Assembly: GCF_002934625.1 (NCBI RefSeq)
Contig: NZ_PTJD01000008.1
Coordinates: forward strand, 124,001 to 188,000
DNA: 64,000 nt
DNA from: Kineococcus xinjiangensis
Lineage (GTDB): Bacteria > Actinomycetota > Actinomycetes > Actinomycetales > Kineococcaceae
Direction of reading: 5' to 3'
The notes beneath the pieces are model-generated. The model made no database searches. It saw nothing but the letters and a program-made list of their open reading frames with translations, and was not told where the DNA came from. This document shows, one piece after another, positions 9,085 to 18,093 of the stretch. The number at the start of each line of letters is the position of its first letter. Position 1 is the first letter of the stretch. The position numbers and the translations under genes were made by a program.

Positions 9085-10050
9085 TCAGACCGTGACGACG
9101 ACCTTGCCGCGCGCCTGCCCGCTCTCCAGCCGCTCGAACGCCGCGCGGGCCTCGGGAAGGGGGTGCACGGAGTCGACGGCGGGGGCGAGGTCGCGCAGCT
9201 CGCAGAAGCGCACCATGCGCTGGAACTCCTCCAGGGTCCCCATGGTGGAGCCCAGCACCCGCAGCTGGCGGAAGAAGACGTGCTCCAGCTGCGCGGGGGC
9301 GTCCCCCCCGGTGGTGGCACCGCAGACGACGATCGTGCCGCCGGGGCGCAGGGCGCGCACGGAGTGCTGCCAGGTGGCCTTGCCCACGGACTCCATGACG
9401 GCGTCGACCTTCTCCGGCAGCCGCTCCCCCGCCGCGAAGCCCCGGTCGGCGCCCCACGCCACGGCCTGCTCCACCCGCTCGGGATCGCGGCCGGTGACCC
9501 ACATCCGCAGGCCGGCGGCGGAGCCGAGCGCCACCAGCGCGCTGGACACGCCCCCTGCGGCGCCCTGGACGAGGACCGTCTGCCCGGGGGTGGCCTGCGC
9601 CTGGGTGAACAGCATCCGGTAGGCGGTCAGCCACGCCGTGCCCAGGGACGCCGCGCGCTCGAACGTCCAGGAAGCCGGCTTGGCGACGAGGTTGCGGGCG
9701 GGGACGAAGACCTCCTCGGCCAGCGTGCCCGGGTGCAGCTCCGAGAGCAGGGTGCGGCCGGGGTCGAGGGTCTCGTCACCGCGCCAGTCGTCGGAGGAGA
9801 CCACGGCGTGGACGAGCACCTCGCGGCCGTCGTCGGTGACGCCGGCCGCGTCGCAGCCGAGGACCATCGGGAGCAGCTTCGCGGGCAGGCCCGCCCCGCG
9901 CAGGCTCCACAGGTCGTGGTGGTTGAGGGCCGCGGTGCGCACCCGCACCCGCACCCAGCCCTCGGGCACGGCACCGGGCGGGCCGTCGGCGACCTCGAGG
10001 CCGGACAGCGGTTCCTCGGCGGACTGGCGGACTGCACGGGCGGCGAGCAC
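9085..10050 (-). CDS. Zinc-binding-type alcohol dehydrogenase / quinone oxidoreductase (MDR family)
   Basis: 321 residues, medium-chain dehydrogenase/reductase fold. The N-terminal GroES-like domain contains ALNHHDLWSLRG and GCDAAGVT. The Rossmann domain has VLVQGAAGGVSSALVALGSAAG and then GGTIVVCGAT. The cysteine-rich structural zinc loop of classical ADHs is absent, so it is closer to NADPH-dependent quinone or enoyl reductases; the substrate is unknown. GTG at 10050 follows TAGCGT by 6 bases, indicating a leaderless mRNA. It is divergent from tesB, which has the same TAGCGT -10 box. Confidence 0.8.
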   Translation of the reverse strand: MLAARAVRQSAEEPLSGLEVADGPPGAVPEGWVRVRVRTAALNHHDLWSLRGAGLPAKLLPMVLGCDAAGVTDDGREVLVHAVVSSDDWRGDETLDPGRTLLSELHPGTLAEEVFVPARNLVAKPASWTFERAASLGTAWLTAYRMLFTQAQATPGQTVLVQGAAGGVSSALVALGSAAGLRMWVTGRDPERVEQAVAWGADRGFAAGERLPEKVDAVMESVGKATWQHSVRALRPGGTIVVCGATTGGDAPAQLEHVFFRQLRVLGSTMGTLEEFQRMVRFCELRDLAPAVDSVHPLPEARAAFERLESGQARGKVVVTV

Positions 10051-10183
10051 GGACCGACGCTAGCCCAGCGGTGCCCGCCGCGCCGCCGAGGACGCCGGCC
10101 GCGGCGACGCGACGGTGCGCGGTGGCGGGGGTCACGTCCGCCCGCACACCCCCGCCCCGGTGCCCGCGGGTAGCGTCGGCTCC

Positions 10184-11098
10184 ATGGCCAGCACCCCGGA
10201 AGCGACGCCCCCGAACGGCTCGAGCGACCCCGCCGCGGAGGCCGAGGGCAAGCTGCGCCGCCTGCTGTCCGTCGTGGAGCTGGAGCCGGTGCAGGGCCGG
10301 CCCGACGTCTTCCTGGGGCAGAACCTGCCGCAGCCGCACGGGCGCGTCTTCGGCGGGCAGGTGGTCTGCCAGGTGGCGCTGGCGGCGGGGCGCACGGTCG
10401 AGCCGGACCGGGTGCTGCACTCGATGCACGGGTACTTCCTGCGCCCGGGCGACGTCTCCGAGCCGGTGGAGCTGTCGGTGGAGCGGCTGCGCGACGGCCG
10501 GTCCTTCAGCGCCCGCCGCGTCCAGGCGCTGCAGAGGGGCGAGCCGATCTTCTCGATGATCGCCTCGTTCCAGACGCCGGCCGGGGGGCTGGAGCACTCG
10601 GAGGAGATGCCGGACGTGCCCGGCCCGGACGAGCTGCCCTCCGACGACGAGCTGCTGGCGGACATCGACCACCCGCTGGCGAGGCAGTGGCGGGAGGGGC
10701 GGCCGGTGGAGGTCCGCCACGTCCAGGCCCCGCCGTACCTGCCCGCACCGCCCGCGGCCCCCGGGGAGACGCGGGCGGTCTGGATGCGGGTGCCCGGCCG
10801 GCTGCCCGACGACGACCTGCTGCACCGCGGCGTCCTGGGCTTCGTCTCCGACTACGTCCTCTTCGAGCCGGTGCTGCGCCGCCACGGCCTGATCTGGGCC
10901 ACCCGCGGGATGAGCGTGGCGAGCCTGGACCACGCGCTGTGGTGGCACCGGCCCGCGCGCGTCGACGAGTGGCTGCTGTACGTCGTGGAGAGCCCGGCGG
11001 CCACGGGCGCCCGCAGCCTGATGACGGGCCGGTTCTTCAGCGCGGACGGCACCCACGTGGCCAGCGTCGCCCAGGAGGGCATGATCCGGCTGCCGTGA
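10184..11098 (+). CDS. tesB: Acyl-CoA thioesterase II
   Basis: 304-residue double-hotdog thioesterase hydrolysing acyl-CoA to free fatty acid and CoA. The first hotdog contains GRVFGGQVVCQ and LHSMHGYFLRPGD. The second contains LGFVSDYVL with the catalytic Asp, SLDHALWWHRP, and VAQEGMIR with the catalytic Gln near the C-terminus, matching the Asp/Thr/Gln set of E. coli TesB. ATG at 10184 follows TAGCGT by 7 bases (leaderless). Family length is normal. The role in fatty-acid turnover is inferred from family only. Confidence 0.92.
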   Translation: MASTPEATPPNGSSDPAAEAEGKLRRLLSVVELEPVQGRPDVFLGQNLPQPHGRVFGGQVVCQVALAAGRTVEPDRVLHSMHGYFLRPGDVSEPVELSVERLRDGRSFSARRVQALQRGEPIFSMIASFQTPAGGLEHSEEMPDVPGPDELPSDDELLADIDHPLARQWREGRPVEVRHVQAPPYLPAPPAAPGETRAVWMRVPGRLPDDDLLHRGVLGFVSDYVLFEPVLRRHGLIWATRGMSVASLDHALWWHRPARVDEWLLYVVESPAATGARSLMTGRFFSADGTHVASVAQEGMIRLP

Positions 11099-11117
11099 GC
11101 GGGCGCCCGCCCGGGGC

Positions 11118-12980
11118 TCAGTCCCGGGCGGGCGCCTCGAGCAGCGGGTGCCCGGCGAGGGCGGCGAGGACGCGCTCGGCGACCTCCTCCGCACTGCCCG
11201 CCCCGGCGTGCACGTGCACGTCCGCGGCGTGCTCGCCCACGGCCGTCCCCGTCCGCTCGCCCGAGAGGTCCACCACGGCGCAAGGCAGCCCGGCGGCGGC
11301 GTGCAGGGCACGCGCCGTGGACGGGGACCCGGCGGCACCGGCGACGGCGACCGCGCCGGCGTCGGCGAAGAGCCGGGCGAGGTCCGCGACGCGGCGAGTG
11401 CGCTCGATGCCGTCGCCGGGCCCGTCGCCGAGGTCCTGCAGCAGCCCGTGCCGCACCGCGGGCGCGTCCACGACGTACGCGAGGCGCCCCGCGGCCAGCA
11501 GGGCCCGCTCCAGCGCCGTGGCGACGGTGGCGGCCGGGCCCGCGGGCAGGCCTGTCAGCCACAGGGTGCCGCCGCGCTGGCCGGTAGCGGCGGCGCGCTG
11601 CTCCCGGCTCACGGCGGAGGGGTGCCAGACCGCGTCGGCGGCGGCCGCCGCGACGGTGGCTGCGTCGCGGGCCTCCAGCACGGTGCCGGCGCCGACGGTG
11701 TCGTTCGACGTCTCGTCGATGAGGATGAAGGCGCCGGTCTCGCGGTTGCGCGCGTACGGGTCGGCGAGGACGACGGCGCTCGTGCGCAGGGTGACGGTGC
11801 CGATGTCGTTGAGCGCCAGCTCTGCCGGGTCGGCGGAGGTGTCCAGCGTCTCCGGGTCGAGGCGGTCGTGGAGGCGCTGCACGATGGCGCGCACGGTCCT
11901 GCTCGTGTGCTTCAGCGCCACGCGGTCGCCGACGCGCAGGGGCCGCTCGCTCATCCAGCAGATGCTCGTGACCAGCTCCCGGGCCGCCGGCGGGGTGTCG
12001 GCGGGCGAGACGAGCAGGTCGCCGCGGCCGACGTCGATGTCGTCGGCCAGCGCCACCGACACCGACAGCGGCGGGATCGCGACCTGCCGCTGCGCGTCGA
12101 GGGTGTCGAGGGCGGTGACCCGGCTGCGGGAGCCGGCGGGCAGGACCAGGACCTCGTCGCCGACGGCGAGGGTGCCCGCGGCCATCCGGCCGGTGTAGCG
12201 GCGCCGCTGCTGGCGCCCGTCGGGGCCGGCCTCGGGCCGCGAGACCCACTGCACCGGCAGCCGCAGCCCGCCGACGCCGTGGTCGGGCGGGGTGACCTCG
12301 ACGGACTCAAGGTGCTCCATCAGGGTGGGGCCGTCGTACCAGGGAGTGTTCGCCGAGCGGTGCACGACGTTGTCGCCGTGCTTGGCGGCGATCGGCACGA
12401 CGAGCAGCTCGACACCGCCGAGGCGCTCGGCCACGTCGTGCAGCTGGGCGGCGACCTCCTCGAAGCGGGCCCGGTCGAAGCCGACGAGGTCCATCTTGTT
12501 CACCGCCGCCACCAGGTGCGGCACGCCCAGCAGGGTGGCGATGCGCGCGTGGCGGCGCGTCTGGCGCAGCACGCCCGCGCGGGCGTCGACGAGGAGCACC
12601 GCGACGTGGGCGTTGGAGGCGCCGGTGAACATGTTGCGGGTGTAGCGCTCGTGGCCGGGGGTGTCGGCCAGGACGAAGTTGCGCTTCGGCGTGGAGAAGA
12701 ACCGGTACGCCACGTCGATGGTGATGCCCTGCTCCCGCTCGGCGCGCAGCCCGTCGGACAGCGCCGCCAGGTCGGGCACGCCCTCGGCGTCGCGCACGGA
12801 GTCCAGGTGGTCCAGCGGCAGGGAGTCGGTGTCGTGGAGGATCCGCCCGATGAGGGTGGACTTGCCGTCGTCCACGGAACCCGCGGTGGCCAGCCGCAGC
12901 AGCTCGCGCGGAGCGCGTTCCGCGACGGGAGCGGTGGCGGGAGCGGGGACCGCGCCGGGGGCGCCGAGCAGTTCGGTCAT
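11118..12980 (-). CDS. cysN: Sulfate adenylyltransferase large subunit fused to a degenerate APS kinase domain
   Basis: 620 residues. Residues 1 to ~430 are the GTPase subunit of ATP sulfurylase: G1 GSVDDGKST at ~33-41, REQGITIDVAYRFF, DTPGHERYTRNM (G3), NKMD (G4), then beta-barrel domains. From about 465 the chain aligns with CysC (GTLWLTGL..., VDAPAVRHGLLQDLG, RRVADLARLFADAGA), but the P-loop GLSGSGKS is replaced by GLPAGPAA and the GDN of DGDNVRHGL by APA. Kinase activity should therefore be lost. The start overlaps the cysD stop (TGATG), so translation is coupled. With CysD it makes APS from sulfate and ATP, driven by GTP hydrolysis. Confidence 0.93.
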   Translation of the reverse strand: MTELLGAPGAVPAPATAPVAERAPRELLRLATAGSVDDGKSTLIGRILHDTDSLPLDHLDSVRDAEGVPDLAALSDGLRAEREQGITIDVAYRFFSTPKRNFVLADTPGHERYTRNMFTGASNAHVAVLLVDARAGVLRQTRRHARIATLLGVPHLVAAVNKMDLVGFDRARFEEVAAQLHDVAERLGGVELLVVPIAAKHGDNVVHRSANTPWYDGPTLMEHLESVEVTPPDHGVGGLRLPVQWVSRPEAGPDGRQQRRRYTGRMAAGTLAVGDEVLVLPAGSRSRVTALDTLDAQRQVAIPPLSVSVALADDIDVGRGDLLVSPADTPPAARELVTSICWMSERPLRVGDRVALKHTSRTVRAIVQRLHDRLDPETLDTSADPAELALNDIGTVTLRTSAVVLADPYARNRETGAFILIDETSNDTVGAGTVLEARDAATVAAAAADAVWHPSAVSREQRAAATGQRGGTLWLTGLPAGPAATVATALERALLAAGRLAYVVDAPAVRHGLLQDLGDGPGDGIERTRRVADLARLFADAGAVAVAGAAGSPSTARALHAAAGLPCAVVDLSGERTGTAVGEHAADVHVHAGAGSAEEVAERVLAALAGHPLLEAPARD

Positions 12981-13891
12981 CAGAAGTACCCCTCGCGCTT
13001 GCGGTCCTCCATCGCGGAGGCGGACGTGCGGTCGTCGGCGCGGGTCTCGCCGCGCTCGGAGGTGGTGGCCCGGGAGATCTCCGCCATCACACCGGTGATG
13101 TCGGTGGCGGTGGAGCGCACCGCGCCGGTGATGGTGAGGTCGCCGACGGTGCGGTAGCGGACCATCGCCTCCTCGAGAACTTCTCCGGCGCGCGGCCGCA
13201 CGAACTCGGATTCCGCCAGCAGGATGCCGTCCCGCTCGAAGACCTTGCGGGAGTGGGCGAAGTAGATGGAGGGGAGTTCGAGCTGCTCCAGCTCGATGTA
13301 GCGCCAGACGTCGAGCTCGGTCCAGTTGCTCAGCGGGAAGACCCGGACCTGCTCCCCGCGGCGGATGCGGCCGTTGTAGAGCGACCACGGCTCCGGCCGC
13401 TGGGCCCGCGGGTCCCACTGGCCGAACTCGTCGCGGAAGCTGAGCACCCGCTCCTTGGCCCGCGCCCGCTCCTCGTCGCGACGGGCACCGCCGAACGCGG
13501 CGTCGAACCCGCCGGCGGCCAGCGCGTCCAGCAGCGTGCGGGTCTGCAGCCGGTTGCGCGAGGAGCCCGGGCCGCCCTCCTCGCGGACGCGGCCGGAGTC
13601 GATGGCCTCCTGGACCGACGCCACGATGAGGCGGTGACCCGCCTGCCCCAGCCGGCGGTCGCGGAACTCGATGACCTCGGGGAAGTTGTGGCCGGTGTCC
13701 ACGTGCATCATCGGCATGGGCGCGGGAGCGGGCGCGAACGCCTTCTCCGCCAGGCGCAGCAGCACGATGGAGTCCTTGCCGCCGGAGAACAGCAGCACGG
13801 GCCGCTCCAGCTCCGCGACGACCTCGCGGATGATGTGGACGGCCTCCGCCTCCAGCACGCGCAGCTCGTCGACGACGGTCGAGGAGGTCAT
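12980..13891 (-). CDS. cysD: Sulfate adenylyltransferase small subunit
   Basis: 303 residues, a PP-loop ATP sulfurylase subunit that adenylates sulfate to APS in the first step of assimilation. SGGKDS (residues 36-41), HVDTGHNFPEV, RNRLQTRTLL, FGGARRDEE and the C-terminal RKREGYF are diagnostic. ATG at 13891 is preferred: AAGGAG lies 9 bases upstream, and its ATGA overlaps the stop of a 38-codon leader ORF. The GTG two codons earlier is too close to the Shine-Dalgarno. cysN follows with a one-base overlap. Confidence 0.95.
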   Translation of the reverse strand: MTSSTVVDELRVLEAEAVHIIREVVAELERPVLLFSGGKDSIVLLRLAEKAFAPAPAPMPMMHVDTGHNFPEVIEFRDRRLGQAGHRLIVASVQEAIDSGRVREEGGPGSSRNRLQTRTLLDALAAGGFDAAFGGARRDEERARAKERVLSFRDEFGQWDPRAQRPEPWSLYNGRIRRGEQVRVFPLSNWTELDVWRYIELEQLELPSIYFAHSRKVFERDGILLAESEFVRPRAGEVLEEAMVRYRTVGDLTITGAVRSTATDITGVMAEISRATTSERGETRADDRTSASAMEDRKREGYF

Positions 13892-14004
13892 CGCCACCTG
13901 CTCCTTCCGGCCAGGTCCGCGGGCCCCGGCGTCCCGCCGGGGGCGGGGACGCCACCACCGCGGGAGGCGGTGGGCGCGCCGCAGCGGCGCGAGGGGATCG
14001 GCAT
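13888..14004 (-). CDS. Leader ORF of the cysDN operon (38 aa)
   Basis: Short ORF beginning MPIPSRRCGAPTASRG and ending AGRSRWR. Its ATG lies 7 bases after TACCCT (14012-14017, minus strand), so the transcript probably starts at this ATG. Its TGA overlaps the cysD ATG as ATGA, which would couple the two translations. It contains one Cys and a run of Gly/Pro codons. A regulatory role, sensing Cys supply or keeping Rho away, is inferred. No protein family is recognised, and it could be an untranslated leader that happens to be open. Confidence 0.5.
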   Translation of the reverse strand: MPIPSRRCGAPTASRGGGVPAPGGTPGPADLAGRSRWR

Positions 14005-14106
14005 GCGTTCAAGGGTATAGCGGCGCGGCGACGGGCCGGACCACCCGCGGAGTCCGCATGCTGAGACGGAGCGTCCACCATCCGTCTCGTCCAGCGCACG
14101 CCCGGA

Positions 14107-14135
14107 TTGACACCACTCCCCCGCATCGGCACTCT
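14107..14135 (+). promoter_or_regulatory. Promoter of the exporter leader peptide
   Basis: TTGACA (14107-14112), a 17-base spacer and CACTCT (14130-14135). Seven bases then lead to the ATG at 14143, the spacing expected for a leaderless mRNA. The -35 box is a perfect consensus. Confidence 0.7.
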
Positions 14136-14142
14136 TCGAGAC

Positions 14143-14247
14143 ATGCGCGCGACCGGGCTCCTCGTCGAGCTCCGTCTGACCGCTCGCCACCACGTCGACC
14201 TGCGACGGTGCGCGAGCGCGATCTGTTGCGCCCCCACTCCCCGCTGA
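14143..14247 (+). CDS. Cysteine attenuator-type leader peptide upstream of the sulfite exporter (34 aa)
   Basis: MRATGLLVELRLTARHHVDL followed by RRCASAICCAPTPR. The block (R)HHVDLRR..SAICC matches the small putative leader peptides that precede sulfur genes in Streptomyces and relatives. Three Cys codons, two adjacent, sit near the end. The transcript appears leaderless from the TTGACA/CACTCT promoter. Bases 14248-14340 downstream are C-rich and G-poor, like a Rho-loading region. A model is that scarce Cys-tRNA stalls ribosomes on the TGT TGC codons and keeps Rho off, allowing expression of the exporter. The family match is by eye and the mechanism is inference. Confidence 0.75.
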   Translation: MRATGLLVELRLTARHHVDLRRCASAICCAPTPR

Positions 14248-14373
14248 GGCGTTCCCCCGCACCTGACGGCCCCTGAGCCGAACCGCGCCGCCCCTCCCGG
14301 CCGCGCCCCGTGCCCCCGCCCCCACTGGCCGCCCGACCGCGCCCGGTGCACCCCCGCGGAGTGATCCCACCCC

Positions 14374-15345
14374 ATGCGCTCGCTCGTCCTCCTGGCCATC
14401 GTCGGACTCGCCGCCCAGCTCGTCGACGGCAGCCTCGGCATGGCTTACGGCGTGACCTCCACGACCCTGCTGCTCGCCATCGGCGCCAGCCCCGCCGCTG
14501 CCTCGGCCAGCGTGCACCTGGCCGAGATCGGCACCAGCCTGGCCTCGGGCGTGTCCCACTGGAAGTTCGGCAACGTCGACTGGAAGGTCGTCGCCAAGAT
14601 CGGCATCCCGGGTGCGCTGGGCGCCTTCCTGGGGGCGACGGTGCTCTCCAGCATCTCCACGGTGGCCGCGGCGCCCGTGATGGCGCTCATCCTCATCGCG
14701 CTGGGCAGCTACATCCTCATCCGGTTCACGGCCTTCGGGCTGCCGCGCCGCACCCTCGACAAGCCGCTGGGCAAGAGGTTCCTCAGCCCGCTGGGGCTGC
14801 TGGCCGGCTTCATCGACGCCACGGGCGGCGGCGGCTGGGGCCCGGTGGGCACGCCCGCCATCCTGGCCAGCGGCCGGCTGGAGCCGCGCAAGACGATCGG
14901 CTCCATCGACACCTCGGAGTTCCTCGTCGCCCTCGGCGCCAGCGCCGGATTCCTCCTGGCGCTGGGCTCGCAGGGCATCAACTTCGCCTGGGCGCTGGCG
15001 CTGCTGATCGGCGGCGTCATCGCCGCCCCCATCGCGGCGTGGCTGGTCCGCCACCTGCCGCCGCGCATCCTCGGCTCCGCGGTCGGCGGGATGATCATCC
15101 TGACGAACACCCGGTCGCTCATCCGCAGCGACTGGATCGACCAGGGCGACAACCCCGTCCGCTTCCTCGTCTACGGCCTGATCGTCGCCGTGTGGGTGGC
15201 GGCGTTCGCCCACTCCCTGCGCGAGCACCGCAAGACGCCGGCCGCCGACGCTCCCGTGGCCACCAGCCAGGCGGAGCAGCGGCAGGCCGAGCAGGACGAG
15301 CGCGCCGGGCAGGAGCAGCGGGGCACCCAGCCGGACCCCGTCTGA
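14374..15345 (+). CDS. Sulfite exporter TauE/SafE (TSUP) family protein
   Basis: 323 residues with about eight membrane helices: LVLLAIVGLAAQLVDG at the start, DATGGGGWGPVGTPA in the middle, and a C-terminal hydrophilic tail rich in Q/E/A. The paired motifs DGSLGMAYGVTS and DATGGGGWGPVG are the two inverted-repeat signatures of TSUP carriers. Family members move sulfite, sulfonates or other sulfur anions across the plasma membrane. The position opposite cysDN and behind a Cys-type leader peptide supports a sulfur role. A weak GGAG lies 12 bases before the ATG. Confidence 0.85.
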   Translation: MRSLVLLAIVGLAAQLVDGSLGMAYGVTSTTLLLAIGASPAAASASVHLAEIGTSLASGVSHWKFGNVDWKVVAKIGIPGALGAFLGATVLSSISTVAAAPVMALILIALGSYILIRFTAFGLPRRTLDKPLGKRFLSPLGLLAGFIDATGGGGWGPVGTPAILASGRLEPRKTIGSIDTSEFLVALGASAGFLLALGSQGINFAWALALLIGGVIAAPIAAWLVRHLPPRILGSAVGGMIILTNTRSLIRSDWIDQGDNPVRFLVYGLIVAVWVAAFAHSLREHRKTPAADAPVATSQAEQRQAEQDERAGQEQRGTQPDPV

Positions 15346-15424
15346 GGGGCGCGAGACCACCCGTTCGGAGGACCGCCCCGGCACTGCACGCGGACGTGAG
15401 CACCGGGGCAGGGACCCGAGGACG

Positions 15425-15470
15425 AGACGAGGAAGGGCCCCCGGGGATTCCCGGGGGCCCTTCCTCGTCT
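15425..15470. terminator. Perfect 21-bp bidirectional terminator
   Basis: Arms 15425-15445 and 15450-15470 are perfectly complementary over 21 bp with the 4-base loop GATT. They separate the convergent TSUP and ettA genes. The outer CTTCCTCGTCT side is pyrimidine-rich. Confidence 0.85.
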
Positions 15471-15484
15471 CCCGCCGGAGGCGG

Positions 15485-17161
<1,677 letters not shown>

Positions 17162-17200
17162 GGACCCAGGCTAGTCGCTCCGCCCCGCGGCGCCGCCGCC

Positions 17201-17236
17201 CCGCTCCCGCGGCCGGGGAAGCGGCCACGGGAGCGG
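17201..17236 (-). terminator. Terminator after ssb
   Basis: CCGCTCCCGCGGCC (17201-17214) pairs with GGCCACGGGAGCGG (17223-17236) with one non-Watson-Crick pair and an 8-base loop. It lies downstream of the leftward ssb gene and before ettA. Confidence 0.55.
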
Positions 17237-17260
17237 GACCGGCGCCCCGGCTCGCCCCGC

Positions 17261-17737
17261 TCAGCCCACGAGGACACGCGCGGGATCCGGCAGCGGCTCC
17301 CCCGGTGCCGCCGGGACCTCGTCGAAGCTGGCCGCGAGCGCGTCGGCCGCCTCCCGGTGCGCGGGCTCGGCCCGCTCCACCTTCGACACCCGCTGGAAGT
17401 CGCCCACGCCGTACTGCAGGTCGTGGCCCACGGACGCGGCCTCGATCTCCAGGCTCCAGCGGCGCACCCCCTCCACCTCGTACTCGCGCACCCGCAGCCG
17501 TCCCTGCACCGCCACCGGCTGGCCCTTGCGCAGCGAGCGGGCCGCGTTGAGGGCGAGGGAGCGGAAGCAGGTCACGGTGAACCACGTCGTCTCCGCGTCG
17601 TACCAGCGGCCCTCACCGTCGCGCCGGCGCAGCGTGGAGGCCAGCCGGAAGCTCGTGATGGGCGTCGTGTCGTTGACCACCACGTGGCGCACGTCCGTCG
17701 TCACGTTGCCCGTCACCGACACCTGGATCTCGTTCAC
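17261..17737 (-). CDS. ssb: Single-stranded DNA-binding protein (short, OB-fold)
   Basis: 158 residues. The OB-fold occupies about residues 1-110: NEIQVSVTGNVTTDV, TSFRLAST, WFTVTCFRSLALN, GQPVAVQGRLRV. The C-terminal tail is acidic and proline-rich but lacks the DDDIPF tip of the main SSB, so this is a second SSB paralogue (SsbB-like) rather than the replication SSB. GTG at 17737 has GGAGG 5 bases upstream. It binds ssDNA; a role in recombination or competence-like uptake is possible but not shown. Confidence 0.85.
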   Translation of the reverse strand: MNEIQVSVTGNVTTDVRHVVVNDTTPITSFRLASTLRRRDGEGRWYDAETTWFTVTCFRSLALNAARSLRKGQPVAVQGRLRVREYEVEGVRRWSLEIEAASVGHDLQYGVGDFQRVSKVERAEPAHREAADALAASFDEVPAAPGEPLPDPARVLVG

Positions 17738-17917
17738 GTCGTCCTCCCCTTCCCCGCACCCTGCGGGGTCGGTCCGAGGCTGCGGCCCGCGGCGCGGTCG
17801 CGGGGACGCCCCCGCTCCCGGTGTGGACCCCGGGGCCGATCCGACCGCTGTGGACGGCTCGGGAGTCGCCAACACGAGCGGTCCGGGCGGGGGTGCGGCG
17901 CTAGGCTCAGCGCCCTG

Positions 17918-17990
17918 GCGCCCGTAGCTCAGCGGATAGAGCACCCGACTTCTAATCGGACGGTCGAAGGTTCGAATCCTTCCGGGCGCG
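17918..17990 (+). tRNA. tRNA-Arg (anticodon TCT)
   Basis: 73-nt cloverleaf. Acceptor GCGCCCG pairs with CGGGCGC, the D arm is GCTC/GAGC, the anticodon loop CTTCTAA carries TCT, and the T arm is GAAGG-TTCGAAT-CCTTC. The first anticodon-stem pair is a C-A mismatch. CCA is not encoded. A tyrosine integrase gene lies about 100 bases beyond the 3' end, so this tRNA is the likely integration site. The gene is intact, as expected if the element carried a replacement 3' end. Confidence 0.93.
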
Positions 17991-18093
17991 CCCTCTCCCC
18001 CGGCCTGCGAGGCGCTGACCTGCAGGAACGCGCCCCAGGGAGGGCGCGGGCGGTGGGCTCGCCATCCGACCGGAGCCCCTTGTCAGCAGACTG

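Noticed and set aside
17735-17917. The leftward frame that extends ssb upstream to 17944
   Set aside because: The extension is Pro/Gly-rich, runs into the tRNA gene, and a good Shine-Dalgarno supports GTG 17737.
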